Positions 1 through 8,727 of a stretch of 14,233 bases of DNA are shown piece after piece. The stretch comes from Podila epigama (lineage: Eukaryota; Mortierellomycota; Mortierellomycetes; Mortierellales; Mortierellaceae). Numbering within the stretch: position 1 is the stretch's first letter; each line of letters starts with the position of its first letter. The translations under genes were made by a program, and so were the position numbers. The DNA lies in contig JAAAVE010000704.1 of assembly GCA_015679605.1 (NCBI GenBank), positions 400 through 14,632 on the forward strand, in the 5' to 3' direction. The notes below the pieces were generated by a model, which was not told where the DNA came from, made no database searches, and worked only from the letters and a program-made list of their open reading frames with translations.

Positions 1-253
1 AAAGTGAGCAATAAAAAAAAAAAAAAAATGAAGGCAACCTTTGTTTTTGTGCTACAGCCCACAATATGCTAGTGAGCCATCCTCAAGGGTGGAGGTATAC
101 CTATCAAAAGTAGTTTTGAGTTTGAATGCGCGTCTGATATCCTCTTTGCCTCCAGGTGATCCATGTCGGATGTGTTCCGGCTTTGCCACCGCGTGCCGGT
201 GGGAGATCTATCCCACGAATGTTCCCATGAGGGACTTTTCTATTTTTTTTTCT

Positions 254-260
254 TATATAA
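254..260 (+). promoter_or_regulatory. TATA box of the small secreted protein gene
   Basis: A clean TATATAA lies 86 bp before the ATG at 346, inside an AT- and pyrimidine-rich stretch. With the usual TATA-to-start spacing, transcription would begin near 285-295, leaving a leader of about 50-60 nt that contains the CA repeat. The position is seen directly; promoter function is inferred. Confidence 0.6.
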
Positions 261-314
261 GATGGCTTCTCTTCCCACTTTCTAATCCTCATCCTTTCCA
301 CAAACTTCCTGTTT

Positions 315-334
315 ACACACACACACACACACAC
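315..334 (+). repeat. (CA)10 microsatellite in the 5' leader
   Basis: Uninterrupted AC dinucleotides end 11 bp before the ATG at 346. The tract probably lies in the transcribed leader of the small secreted protein gene, since it is downstream of the TATA box. Similar CA/TG tracts occur elsewhere in the window, so this is a general habit of the genome. Confidence 0.85.
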
Positions 335-345
335 TCAAAACAAAA

Positions 346-723
346 ATGAAGTTCATTGCCATCCTTGCCGCCACGATCGCCACCGCATCCGCCATTGTCA
401 CGCGCGACCTGCCCTTTGTCAAGACATTGTCCAAGCCCAAGAACCACATCGATTACGAACAACCTCACAAGTACTATGGTGTCTCTCGTTGCGAGTTCTC
501 AAACTCTACTCTGCCCAATATTCACGTCTTGCAACGTATTGCTGGTCCTCGCTGGGAATGTGTCTCCTTTGGTGAAGGTCGTTATAACCATTGCTCTGTC
601 AAGCCTCATATCACCGATTTGACCAGTCTCGAGTTTGCTAGAGTCACTACCGCTCTTTGCACAAGATACAATGGGTTCCTGATGATCAACATGGACCCAT
701 CCCATATGCTTGGCGAGTGCTAG
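346..723 (+). CDS. small secreted cysteine-containing protein, family not recognised
   Basis: A single-exon gene for 125 residues. The first 16 residues form a typical signal peptide: MKF, a hydrophobic run, and an Ala-rich end with likely cleavage after ASA. The mature part is about 109 residues with five cysteines (49, 72, 83, 105 and 125), the last being the final residue, so one may be unpaired or pair between chains. There is one NST glycosylation sequon at 53-55. It has no membrane segment after the signal, no recognised enzyme motif and no GPI signal. The start is supported by an A-rich context (CAAAAATG) and an upstream TATA box at 254-260. The profile fits an extracellular or cell-wall-associated small secreted protein, the class from which fungal effectors and antimicrobial proteins come, but the function is unknown. 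The ORF opposite in the same place lacks any such support. Confidence 0.72.
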   Translation: MKFIAILAATIATASAIVTRDLPFVKTLSKPKNHIDYEQPHKYYGVSRCEFSNSTLPNIHVLQRIAGPRWECVSFGEGRYNHCSVKPHITDLTSLEFARVTTALCTRYNGFLMINMDPSHMLGEC

Positions 724-862
724 AATACACATGGCATAGAAGTGCTAGAAAAAAAAAGTGTAATCATTACAAATATCTTTATGCAAAACAGCAGATAATA
801 CAGAAAAAAAATGTAGCTACAACAAGAAAAAGGTGTATACATATAACAAAAAAAATGGTCTT
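724..862. other. short convergent intergenic spacer
   Basis: Only 139 bp separate the stop codon of the small secreted protein gene (TAG, 721-723) from the stop codon of the transporter on the opposite strand (TCA on this strand, 863-865). The spacer is A-rich on the plus strand. The two 3' untranslated regions must be very short or overlap. No stem-loop terminator is expected or seen. Confidence 0.8.
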
Positions 863-3800
863 TCACTCGGCTGCCCTGCCCCGAGTCTCAATGGGTAAGA
901 GACACATGAAAACCCCTGAAAGAGCAAACGCTGCAAAGGAAACGTACAAAGGAATCGAAGTGTTGATAGAAAGTAGATATCCCATGAGGAGTGGTGACAA
1001 AATCCCTGCACTGTTTTTTTAAAAAAAAAAAAAGAACAAGAACAAGACCATCAAATACATGGCATCGTGGAGGTTAGCACAAGAAATCCATACATACAGT
1101 CAACAAACATCCATCCCCTTGGAGCAGATTAGATGTATATGTAAAAAAAAGGGCACCACCAGGACGCAACAAACAACGACTTACAGTCTTGACATGGCTG
1201 CTGCAACACCACAGGCAGTACCGCGGATATCTGACGGGAATACCTCGGGCGTATATGAATACAGAACAGCATAGTTCAATGTAGAGAGCAAACTCAGAAT
1301 GGCCGAGAAGATGGTCAGCGCAGTATGATCTGACAACACTGCAAAGAGGATCGTTGCAATCGCTGTTCCGAACGTTGACAGTGCCATTGTGTATCGTCTA
1401 CCAAGTCGTCCTTCAATGAGAACTGTCGCAAACTTGAAAGTCATATGTCATCGTAAAAAGCGATGTCGAGTCAGTGTTGACCAGTTAAAGAAGAGTCGCA
1501 ATTAGAGCGAGACGGAAAGAAAATGAAAAGTTATGACGCATCATCATGCAAAAAAAGAAAAAAATGTCACGTATGTACATACCACAGATCCTGGAACACC
1601 TGCCAGTGCATAGATGAGAGTGTCCATGTACACAACCTTGAGTGGCTGTTTCCCACCTTGACCATGCTCCTGGAGAAACTTTGGGTAAAAGACATTGAAG
1701 GCAGTGTACGCAAAGGCGACCATGGCCCAAATGATCCAAATCAAGATCGTGCTCACTCTGTATTTCGGCTCCAGCAAGGGTCGCAGTCGACTCATGGCTG
1801 TATTGAGCTTACGCTGCCATTGACTCTTGTACTTTTGGAACAGCAGAGGTTTATACTTTACATCGCTCATACCGCCACTTCCATTGGATGCCTGACGAAG
1901 ATGTGATGGTGGACGTCTGAGCGCATTGTACTCGTTCGGGGATGTGGGCGTATCCGACTCGGATGACGATTCTCCAGAGGTGTGACCCGGTGAGTGAGGC
2001 TTTGAGAACCGGGTGGTCAATGTCTCAATATTCTCTTCAAACATATCCGACTGGGCGTCCTTGTGGTTGATATGATAGACCCTGCAAAGCACCACGGCTG
2101 CCTCCTGATGACGGTTCTGGTTAAGCAGGAATTTTGGTGATTCCTCCATGCGGAACAGAAGGACTCTTCCCACCACCATTGAAAAGGTCTGAAAGATGGT
2201 CAATAGAGAAAGAAAACGAGGGAGAGTTAAAAAAAAAAAGCGGTGGGTATTAGAAGAGGGCAGGCTACGCACAATTTCAGAATATCAACAACTTTCAAGA
2301 TACAGGAAAACGAATCCTTTTCGTTCTTCTTACCACACCGCCCAAGGCCATTAACATGTATCGCCACCCATTTCCTTGACATCCTCCTGGGACAGGATCT
2401 TCACAACTGTATGGTGGTAGGAGAAAATATCCCAAGATCGCAGTCGATACTGCGCCAAACGAAAAGAAAATGGAGAGGAATGTCAACAAGTACTGGTTCT
2501 TTTTTGGTGTGAACTCGAGAAACAATGCACCTAACACAGAAAAAAATTATGGGAGAACAGATGGATACTCGTTAATGCACCAATGTATCATAAGGCAGTA
2601 TTGAAAACAGTAAGAGATATTCAGGGAAATGGATGAATGTGTGTGTATGTATTTTTTGGAACAAGCGGGAAAGCGGGATTATGGACATTACCATCCACCT
2701 GCAAACCAGAGAACGAGATGAAAGAGATAAAAAAAAGTTAGATGTCAGTAAGCATGTTTGTGACAAAAGAAGCAATGATCATCCAAACCACCCTCCTCTT
2801 ACCGGCATGTTTCCACCAACCTATTCGCCAGATAAAACAATAAGAAGAAAAACATTAGACCACAGTTTTGCCATTTTTGCAATGCTGCCTAGAATTCAAA
2901 CGGGAATACAAGTAAAAAAAAAAAAGAGAGAGAGAGAAATAACATACACCAAATCCTAGGCCAAGCATCAACAGACAAAGAAGCCAGTAGCTGTTGGCGA
3001 AACTGGCGGAAATGCCAAAGATCGTCGTGACGATGAGTGTCAGGTTAAAGGCCTGCTTGCGTCCATAGGCGTCTGCAAGCATGCCCCAGAACATGGCTCC
3101 AAACATCATCCCCACAAATGTAGCACTGGAAAGGATGCCAATGTACTTGTCTTGAATCTCGAATTGTGCTAATTTTTCCGTTGGCCGTAAAGATGATATA
3201 CAAAATATTTTACGTTATTAGACGTTTTAACAGTTTTTGCTGTTAACATATGACTTAAACAAAGGCAACAACGGAGGAAATGTCGCGCGTCTGTCTGTTG
3301 TTATAGAAAAGTCAGACTTACCTTGAACTCGAGGCAGAATGAGAGCAACGCACTTTATTGGGCGCGTAGTATTGATTAAGAAGAAGAGCGCATGGTTAGT
3401 GAAGTAACATGAAGACGCGGTAACGGTATGAACGCCAAAAAAAAAGGCCTTTGAGCTCACCTGCAACCACATCTATTGTACAAAGAAAAGAGTAGGACGT
3501 GCATGCACAAGGGTTAGTGAAAGAATGTCACCCTCTTCGTCCTTGCAGCCTTGCAAAGAGATAAAGAAAAAAGTACATAAAGCGAGTGTTTGCACTCACA
3601 TTATCGGCGAACCATCCAAGACCACAGAGGAGCTATTCGAACAACAGGGATTAGATTGAAAATGGACAAGGGTCAGTCAGGGTCATCTTTCGCATGGACA
3701 CAAATGACGTTGGTGTCAAAAAGGTGGGGGGAAAGAAAAAAAAAGAGATGATTTCTATGCTACTTTACCAAGAGCTGCTTTTGGTATTTTCCCATGCCAA

Positions 3801-3927
3801 TATCAGTCATCAATTCATCCAAAAGGTTTGTCTGGGCTATCAGCTCTTCAGGTGAGAGTGCCACCCGTGGCGGTGTTGAAGTCGATCCTGATCCTATCCG
3901 TGGTCGTACACTAAGGTTGGGCGCCAT
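863..3927 (-). CDS. SVOP/sugar-porter-like MFS transporter, 11 exons
   Basis: Major facilitator superfamily transporter of the plasma or an internal membrane; substrate unknown. Exons, in transcript order: 3927-3769, 3632-3600, 3472-3461, 3352-3322, 3168-2948, 2820-2803, 2698-2692, 2530-2334, 2188-1583, 1432-1185, 1010-863. They total 1680 nt, or 559 residues plus stop, with phases matching at every junction and GT...AG introns of 104-174 bp. Landmarks in order: GWFADNMWLQ in TM1; GMLADAYGRK, the MFS loop 2-3 signature; GNMPVDGALFLEF; EESPKFLL after TM6; a long Ser-rich cytoplasmic loop; EGRLGRRYTM in loop 8-9; YTPEVFPSDIRG, the sugar-porter motif; and a C-terminal LPIETRG. The length suits a 12-TM protein. 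I chose the ATG at 3927 because the in-frame extension upstream begins with GTG, not ATG. The family relates to animal SVOP/SV2 and plant nicotinate-type carriers. Exon calls are my own reading and are not confirmed by transcripts. Confidence 0.93.
2692..2698 (-). other. 7-nt micro-exon of the transporter gene
   Basis: The transcript-sense sequence GTGGATG is preceded by a strong acceptor: CTGAC and CTAAC branch candidates, a long T-rich tract, then TTTGCAG. It is followed by a GTAATG donor. It supplies VD plus the first base of G, joining ...GNMP (exon ending 2803) to GALFLEF (exon starting 2530). Without it the frame is lost (7 nt is not a multiple of three) and a strongly conserved family motif is interrupted. 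Confidence 0.88.
2803..2820 (-). other. 18-nt micro-exon of the transporter gene
   Basis: It encodes VGGNMP, between the exon ending ...GLGFG at 2948 and the 7-nt exon. The acceptor is GCGAATAG and the donor is GTAAGA. Both neighbouring junctions are in phase 0. The joined sequence reads GLGFGVGGNMPVDG, as expected for TM4 and the following loop in this family. Confidence 0.88.
3461..3472 (-). other. 12-nt micro-exon of the transporter gene
   Basis: It encodes MWLQ. The acceptor is TGTACAATAG, with a CACTAAC branch candidate upstream; the donor is GTGAGC. It sits between the 33-nt exon (3600-3632, ending ...GWFADN) and the 31-nt exon (3322-3352, starting CVALILP). The joined GWFADNMWLQ is the TM1 signature of the family, and both edges are in phase 0. 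Confidence 0.86.
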
Positions 3928-4206
3928 TATATTATCTCGGGATGTAGGTATTGGCGGGAATGGGAATGAAAGACGGTTGTAAAAATTCACTCAAGGATGT
4001 CGGCGCTGCTGCTTGTATAGTAAGGCAAACAGAAAAAAGAGGGCCAACGGAGTCTTGCTTGTATTGGAAAGAAAAAAAAAAAAAAGAATGTATGGAATGA
4101 GCAGGGAATGTCGCTATGCTGTGCTCATGCAAAGATGGGATTGTGTCGCCAAGAGAATGTTCAATTGACAATGAGAACAATGAGGGCGTGTGAATGAGCA
4201 CAAGTA

Positions 4207-4223
4207 TGTGTGTGTGTGTGTGT
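4207..4223. repeat. (TG)n microsatellite
   Basis: Seventeen bases of perfect TG alternation, about 280 bp upstream of the transporter start on the minus strand. It could fall in the promoter or leader of that gene. Confidence 0.85.
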
Positions 4224-4689
4224 ATGCAAGGAAGGAGCCTTGTTGGTCGGTGCGGAAGGAAAGAGAGACAAGGAGGGGTTGAAAGGGTTGGTAATTTTCT
4301 TTTGGTTTTTATGTCTTTCTGCACTTTGGTCTGGCGTATTTCGACTGCTCGTCTGTTAGTCCGTTTTGTCTACTGTTCCGTCCCTGTCCACCGATGCATG
4401 TCTGCTGGATGAATGTATCTGTTGGATGTGTGTGTGTATCTGTCCGATGTGCGCATTTATCTGTCGGTCTGTCTAGAGAACAACGCGCCTGCGCTGAATG
4501 TCACGGAGAAAAAAAATACAGGAGGGATGAAGGGGACAAAGTTTCCAGGGATGAAAAGAGTGGAGCCGTAACAGATGTTGCGTCTCGTCAGCCTGTTGCA
4601 ATTGTTCTTCCTCCTTTCCCTACACAACAGTGCAACATTGTGTAAGATCGAGAGATACGGGTTTTTTTATCTCCATGGCAATGTTCATT

Positions 4690-4707
4690 CACACACACAC
4701 ACACACA
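4690..4707. repeat. (CA)9 microsatellite
   Basis: Eighteen bases of CA alternation, roughly 220 bp beyond the stop codon of the Myb-type gene. It is probably in the 3' flank of that gene. Confidence 0.85.
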
Positions 4708-4928
4708 TTCGCACAAAAAAAAAAGAAACGATGAATTTAACATGTGGAGTGTGGGGATACAACGGGTGGGGTATGTGCATGTTTACATGATTATGTGCGT
4801 AAGGGGAGGTCATGTCTATCCAACTCTATCAATGAGTATGCTTGAATAATGAATGTGTATGTGGAATGTGTGAATGTGTGTTACTCTTGTGTCTTTTGGG
4901 GGATTGCATAACGTAGAACCCTGGTTCG

Positions 4929-7900
4929 TCAAAGTCGCATAGGAATTTCCTCCAGTGCAAATCGCTTGTCAATCATAAACTCCTTCTTCAACACCCCTAT
5001 CGGCTTCTCGTTCAGCATCTCTTGCAACGACTTGCTCCCTACACATGTCAGAGGCAACGGTGACGGTCTCTGTTGTTTCTCTTGTTCTGTACGGGTTTTG
5101 TGGGCAGTGCTGGTCTCCCATAGCGAACGGCCATGTGCGGACTCGGATTCAACTGTTGGCTGGACAGGATCATCATGAATTAACGACCGGATGTCCATCA
5201 GTCGTCGCGAGGAACTAGCATCCCTCATACAGGAAGAAGAAGAAGAAGACGATGACAAAGTAGAAGGGATCGCACGGCTATCATGTCCACCAAACTTCAT
5301 GAAAACCGCCGACTCTACTTCATTATCAGTGTCTTCTGCCATTTCAACATCATCTTCCTGCTGTCTCTTGCTCTCTCGTTCGTTGTTGTTATCTTCATCG
5401 CCACCGTCATCATCCTCATCCTCATAATCATAATCATCGTTGTCGTCGTCATCGGACCCATAGAGACGCTGGTACTCGTCCTCAATCTCCTTCTCTGTCC
5501 TGTGCAGGTTCAACACTTGACGAATCTTGCCCCATTGACCCCGCAGTCGAAATCTCGTAGCAGCCATGTAGAGACCTTCTTGCTCCGCAGTCGTCCAGCT
5601 GGAGGATCGAAATCTCTTATCTTTAGCGCTCTCACCAGATGGCGCAGCATCGTCCGTTGAGGACAATGGTGAAGGCGAGCGCAGCTCGGTTGGATGTTGA
5701 GGAGACGTTGGTTTGGATGCTGGGGGTGTCGAATATGAGAAAACACAGACGATGGGCGCCACCATGGATGGAATGAAGGATGGCATTGCTGCACTCAAAA
5801 CCTGGGAAGCAGCCGTTGAGTAGTTGTGATGTGTTGAAGCTGCAAGGAATTCAGATGCACCAGAACTTGAGATGGATACTGTACCAGATCTGGTGGAGCT
5901 TTCAATGACTTTTCCTTCTCCTTGTTCATTCCTCTCGAGTTGTTCGTCCTTGTGGAATATCACTGACTTTTTTGTGGCTGGTATCACCGAATCCACTAAC
6001 TTTGACGACGACGACGAAGACAAAGAGGAAGAGGAACTGGTCGATGATGACGTTGAGAGTGATGGGCTCGATGGCAACAATGAAGGGAGAGCAGCGTTCA
6101 GGACTTGGGATGCCGCCTGTGAATAGTTGTGATGTGTTGAAGCAGCAAGGAACTCGGATGCACCAGAACTAGAGATGGTCAGACCTCTCGACGGCTGTTC
6201 TTTCTCACATTCTCTTTCTTCTTTTGATGGAGCTGGCGCCATTCCAGATTGTGATGCTGCTGATGAACCGGTTACCATGGAGGTCGTATAAGAGAATAGT
6301 GTAGACGATGACGATGATGATGATGATGATGGTGGTGGTGATGGCAGCGACGTTGAAGAGGCTCCTGATGCTGACCATGGGTGTGCATTGGATGCTAGCG
6401 CAATGCTATCAAAGTCAGACGACAATTGATGCGAGAGCCGCTGGTCATGACACAGTCGAGAGAGCAAGAGACGCTGTTCATAGTCCAATCCTTCAATTTC
6501 GTCCACTTCGTCTGTCTCCTCCTCTTCCTCCTCCTCTTCATCCTCATCAAACTCGTCTTCGCCTGCTGCACCTCGCAGACTCGTGAGTGAATTCGTCGTC
6601 CGGCTGGCGACCGTGTCGGCCACTGCTGAGATGGCCGAGGGAAGGATGGAACTTGAGATGGCTTGTGGGATCTGGGTCAGGAACGTGTGTGTCAGAGCAA
6701 ACGCGTACTTGGAACCAGGTGTGTCCTTGAGACGACTCATCACCATCTCCACTTGCTTGTGCACTTGTGCCTCGACCGTCTTCACACCCTGATGAAGATC
6801 ATAAAGGATCGTCTCGCGTGCTCGTGTCCGTCGTTGATGTATTCTCTGCGATAGTCGCTTCAAGTTTTCTTTTGCAGCATCGGCCGAGGCCACCGCCGGT
6901 TGACTGTCTCGGGCCCGGGCCATGTTGGCTAAAAGACGTGCTCGTTCTCTTTCTTTGACAGTAGTCCATTCTGAAAATTGGTTGGGTCGGTGAGGTAGAT
7001 GTTGGTGAAGACTATAGTGATGATGGTGGTGATGTTGTTGACGAAGATCAGCGTCCGCGCGGTGTGGCGTTTGTGGGGGAGATGAATGTATTGAGGAAGA
7101 TGAGGTTAGCGAGGGTGAGATTGAAGACGAGGATGAGGATGAGGACGAGGATGAGGACGAGGATGAGGACATGGAAGTGGTTGATAAAGATGACATAGAG
7201 GCCGAAAGGGGCTCTGGGGATGTCATGGTACTCCTGTCTTCGTCCATGGGTGATGCTCTTGTTGGCGAGCTCATACTCGAGGTATTTGATATGGTCGAAT
7301 TAGACGCCAACCTGCTGTCAATGACCATAGAGAGTTGAGCCAGCGGTCCTGGCCGGACAGATTGTTGATTGAGGCGTCTTTGAGTCGTCTCTAGTCGACG
7401 AAGATAGGCCTCATGTGAAGCTGGTGCCTGAGGATGGACATGAAAATGGTGATGGTGGTGATGGTGATGATGATGCAGTGGCGTGGTGGGTGATTGTGCT
7501 GGTGGTTGTGGTTGTGGTTGTGGTGGTGGGAGTGGTGGTGTCTGTTGGTTTACATTAGCTGACTGAGATTGTTGGCGTTGTTGTGCCTGAAAGAGTTCTC
7601 TCTGGCGGTTGAACTCTTGATGTGCTAGTTGGAGCTTTAACTGTTGTTGAAACTTTTGCTGTTGTTGCTCCAGCTGGGACTGCTGGTGCTTTGGTAACTG
7701 TCGGTTCTGCGTGTCCTTGTGGAAGAGAGTATCCCTACTATGACGATGGGAATAAGAAGGTCGTCGGACAGGAGAAGGCACATTGTTCATCTCCATTGAT
7801 TTGTGTGCAGTCAACCCGGACGACGGATGCTGTGCGGGTTTGCGTGTCATCATCGGTGCAGTGCCAAGTCCAAGGATAGGCACGAGTGATCCTGGAGAAA

Positions 7901-7988
7901 GCTGTTGTTGAGGAGCCCCGTTGGACGCAGAGACCGACGCTTTCTCCGAGGGCATTGTTCTAGCCCGTTTGATAGAATGTAAATCCAT
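4929..7988 (-). CDS. Myb/SANT-repeat protein with long low-complexity tracts
   Basis: A 1019-residue single-exon gene, probably nuclear. The one recognisable domain is a Myb/SANT repeat at about 795-844, with hydrophobic core positions W798, W819 and Y839 at normal Myb spacing. An acidic D/E/N run follows it, the kind often seen next to chromatin-binding domains. The N-terminal 350 residues are Gln-rich (about 100-150), then carry Pro/Gln, a run of about ten His (near 175) and a long Ser run (near 280). Residues about 390-520 are more complex and partly helical, ending in an acidic block. Two copies of a 34-residue unit lie near 604-637 and 705-738. The C-terminus (SLQEMLNEK...FALEEIPMRL) looks like a short conserved-type motif. 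I used the ATG at 7988 because codons further upstream in frame have no ATG. The single repeat suits a chromatin-complex subunit or single-Myb regulator; target unknown. Confidence 0.88.
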   Translation of the reverse strand: MDLHSIKRARTMPSEKASVSASNGAPQQQLSPGSLVPILGLGTAPMMTRKPAQHPSSGLTAHKSMEMNNVPSPVRRPSYSHRHSRDTLFHKDTQNRQLPKHQQSQLEQQQQKFQQQLKLQLAHQEFNRQRELFQAQQRQQSQSANVNQQTPPLPPPQPQPQPPAQSPTTPLHHHHHHHHHHFHVHPQAPASHEAYLRRLETTQRRLNQQSVRPGPLAQLSMVIDSRLASNSTISNTSSMSSPTRASPMDEDRSTMTSPEPLSASMSSLSTTSMSSSSSSSSSSSSSSSSISPSLTSSSSIHSSPPQTPHRADADLRQQHHHHHHYSLHQHLPHRPNQFSEWTTVKERERARLLANMARARDSQPAVASADAAKENLKRLSQRIHQRRTRARETILYDLHQGVKTVEAQVHKQVEMVMSRLKDTPGSKYAFALTHTFLTQIPQAISSSILPSAISAVADTVASRTTNSLTSLRGAAGEDEFDEDEEEEEEEETDEVDEIEGLDYEQRLLLSRLCHDQRLSHQLSSDFDSIALASNAHPWSASGASSTSLPSPPPSSSSSSSSSTLFSYTTSMVTGSSAASQSGMAPAPSKEERECEKEQPSRGLTISSSGASEFLAASTHHNYSQAASQVLNAALPSLLPSSPSLSTSSSTSSSSSLSSSSSSKLVDSVIPATKKSVIFHKDEQLERNEQGEGKVIESSTRSGTVSISSSGASEFLAASTHHNYSTAASQVLSAAMPSFIPSMVAPIVCVFSYSTPPASKPTSPQHPTELRSPSPLSSTDDAAPSGESAKDKRFRSSSWTTAEQEGLYMAATRFRLRGQWGKIRQVLNLHRTEKEIEDEYQRLYGSDDDDNDDYDYEDEDDDGGDEDNNNERESKRQQEDDVEMAEDTDNEVESAVFMKFGGHDSRAIPSTLSSSSSSSSCMRDASSSRRLMDIRSLIHDDPVQPTVESESAHGRSLWETSTAHKTRTEQEKQQRPSPLPLTCVGSKSLQEMLNEKPIGVLKKEFMIDKRFALEEIPMRL
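5775..5875 (-). repeat. internal coding repeat, copy 2
   Basis: Second copy (protein order) of the duplicated segment in the Myb-type gene. It encodes ISSSGASEFLAASTHHNYS followed by TAASQVLSAAMPS. It matches copy 1 at 6078-6178 at an exact offset of 303 bp, so both are in the same frame. Nucleotide identity is high, with differences mostly at third positions. Confidence 0.9.
6078..6178 (-). repeat. internal coding repeat, copy 1
   Basis: First copy (protein order), encoding ISSSGASEFLAASTHHNYS followed by QAASQVLNAALPS. Serine- and acid-rich spacer separates it from copy 2. Retention of the peptide while third positions drift suggests the segment is functional and was duplicated within the gene. 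Confidence 0.9.
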
Positions 7989-8020
7989 GCACACTCTCCT
8001 ATTTTCACTCTATTTTTGAT

Positions 8021-8067
8021 GTCGTTGATGTCGTTGTTGTTGTTGTTGTTGTCGTTGTTGTTGTTGC
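8021..8067 (-). repeat. (CAA/CGA)n tract in the presumed 5' leader
   Basis: On the minus strand this is a run of CAA triplets interrupted by CGA and ATC, ending about 33 nt before the ATG at 7988. CAA repeats are known to be unstructured in RNA, so this leader part would be open to scanning ribosomes. It contains no ATG. The effect on translation is inferred. Confidence 0.75.
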
Positions 8068-8683
8068 CAAGTAAAACCTATCTTGAGGCAGCAGAATGGG
8101 AGGGTGTTAGGTCTTTCAATTCCTGATATGAACGACTTTGTGATTCACATATCCCAAACGACTTGTTTGTCGGTGGGCAATGTGAGGAGTGACATTGGGG
8201 CGTGCTATGCCTATTCAATTTTCATATGCTTGTGTCCATCCGTAGACCTGCTCACGTTGTTGAGAGGTTTATACCTTGCCGCCAAAATAAATAACATAGC
8301 ACAAACGGTGTCCAACGTTTTATACAGGTAGAAGAGTGAACGCTGTCGAGCTGAGGATGAGGGTGTTTTTTGTTGTGGTTGTTGAGTGTGAGTGGAATAG
8401 GAATCGTTCTGATATTTTAGGTGGGCGTCTCCTTACTCTTCAGTAAACTTCAACTCTGTCAATGTGTCTCAATGCGCATGGAATTGGTATTATGCGAGGT
8501 AAAGGTGGTGGGTAGTGGAAGAGGACTGAGTGAAAGAAATGTCCAATGGAGGTGCGTGTGAGGAATGTATTAGTGTGAAGGGTATATGTTTGTCGTGGAA
8601 ATAGGATGAGGATTGAATGAAATGAAATGGTAGTAAAGTGGTAAAGTGTTGAACAAAAGGTGTGTTCACCTTAGACAGATAGA

Positions 8684-8727
8684 AGTCAGTCAAGTCCAAG
8701 TCAAGTCCCAGTCAATCAGTCAGTCAC
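8684..8727. repeat. AGTCA/AGTCC short degenerate tandem repeat
   Basis: About nine AGTC-cored units in 44 bp (AGTCAGTCAAGTCCAAGTCA and so on), roughly 700 bp before the Myb-type start. On the minus strand it reads as repeated TGACT half-sites. It could be a cluster of bZIP half-sites or simple slippage; the sequence alone cannot say which. Confidence 0.7.

Larger units (their letters stand above)
3928..4928. other. intergenic region without a recognisable gene
   Basis: About 1 kb between two minus-strand genes. The left part should carry the promoter and leader of the transporter, and the right part the 3' untranslated region of the Myb-type gene. It holds poly(A) runs (about 4069-4085, and several short ones), a TG repeat at 4207-4223, a CA repeat at 4690-4707 and a loosely repetitive TCTGT/GATGT-rich stretch at about 4310-4480. 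ORFs here have low-complexity products with no domain. Confidence 0.7.

Noticed and set aside
657-1022. Plus-strand 121-codon ORF overlapping the end of the secreted protein gene
   Set aside because: It is Lys-rich from A-runs and overlaps the last transporter exon in antisense. It has no start context or domain.
4310-4480. TCTGT/GATGT-rich stretch as a possible tandem repeat or ncRNA
   Set aside because: The units are irregular in length and spacing. It is simple-sequence composition without a definable period or structure.
5283-5660. Plus-strand ORF with very hydrophobic Ile/Val runs, looking like a membrane protein
   Set aside because: It is the antisense shadow of the acidic Asp/Glu-rich part of the Myb-type gene; GAT/GAC/GAG codons read backwards as Ile/Val/Leu codons.
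5958-5972. KKSVIF in the Myb-type protein as a second PP1-docking motif
   Set aside because: It fits the loose RVxF pattern, but it is an isolated match in a 1019-residue low-complexity protein and no other feature points to PP1.
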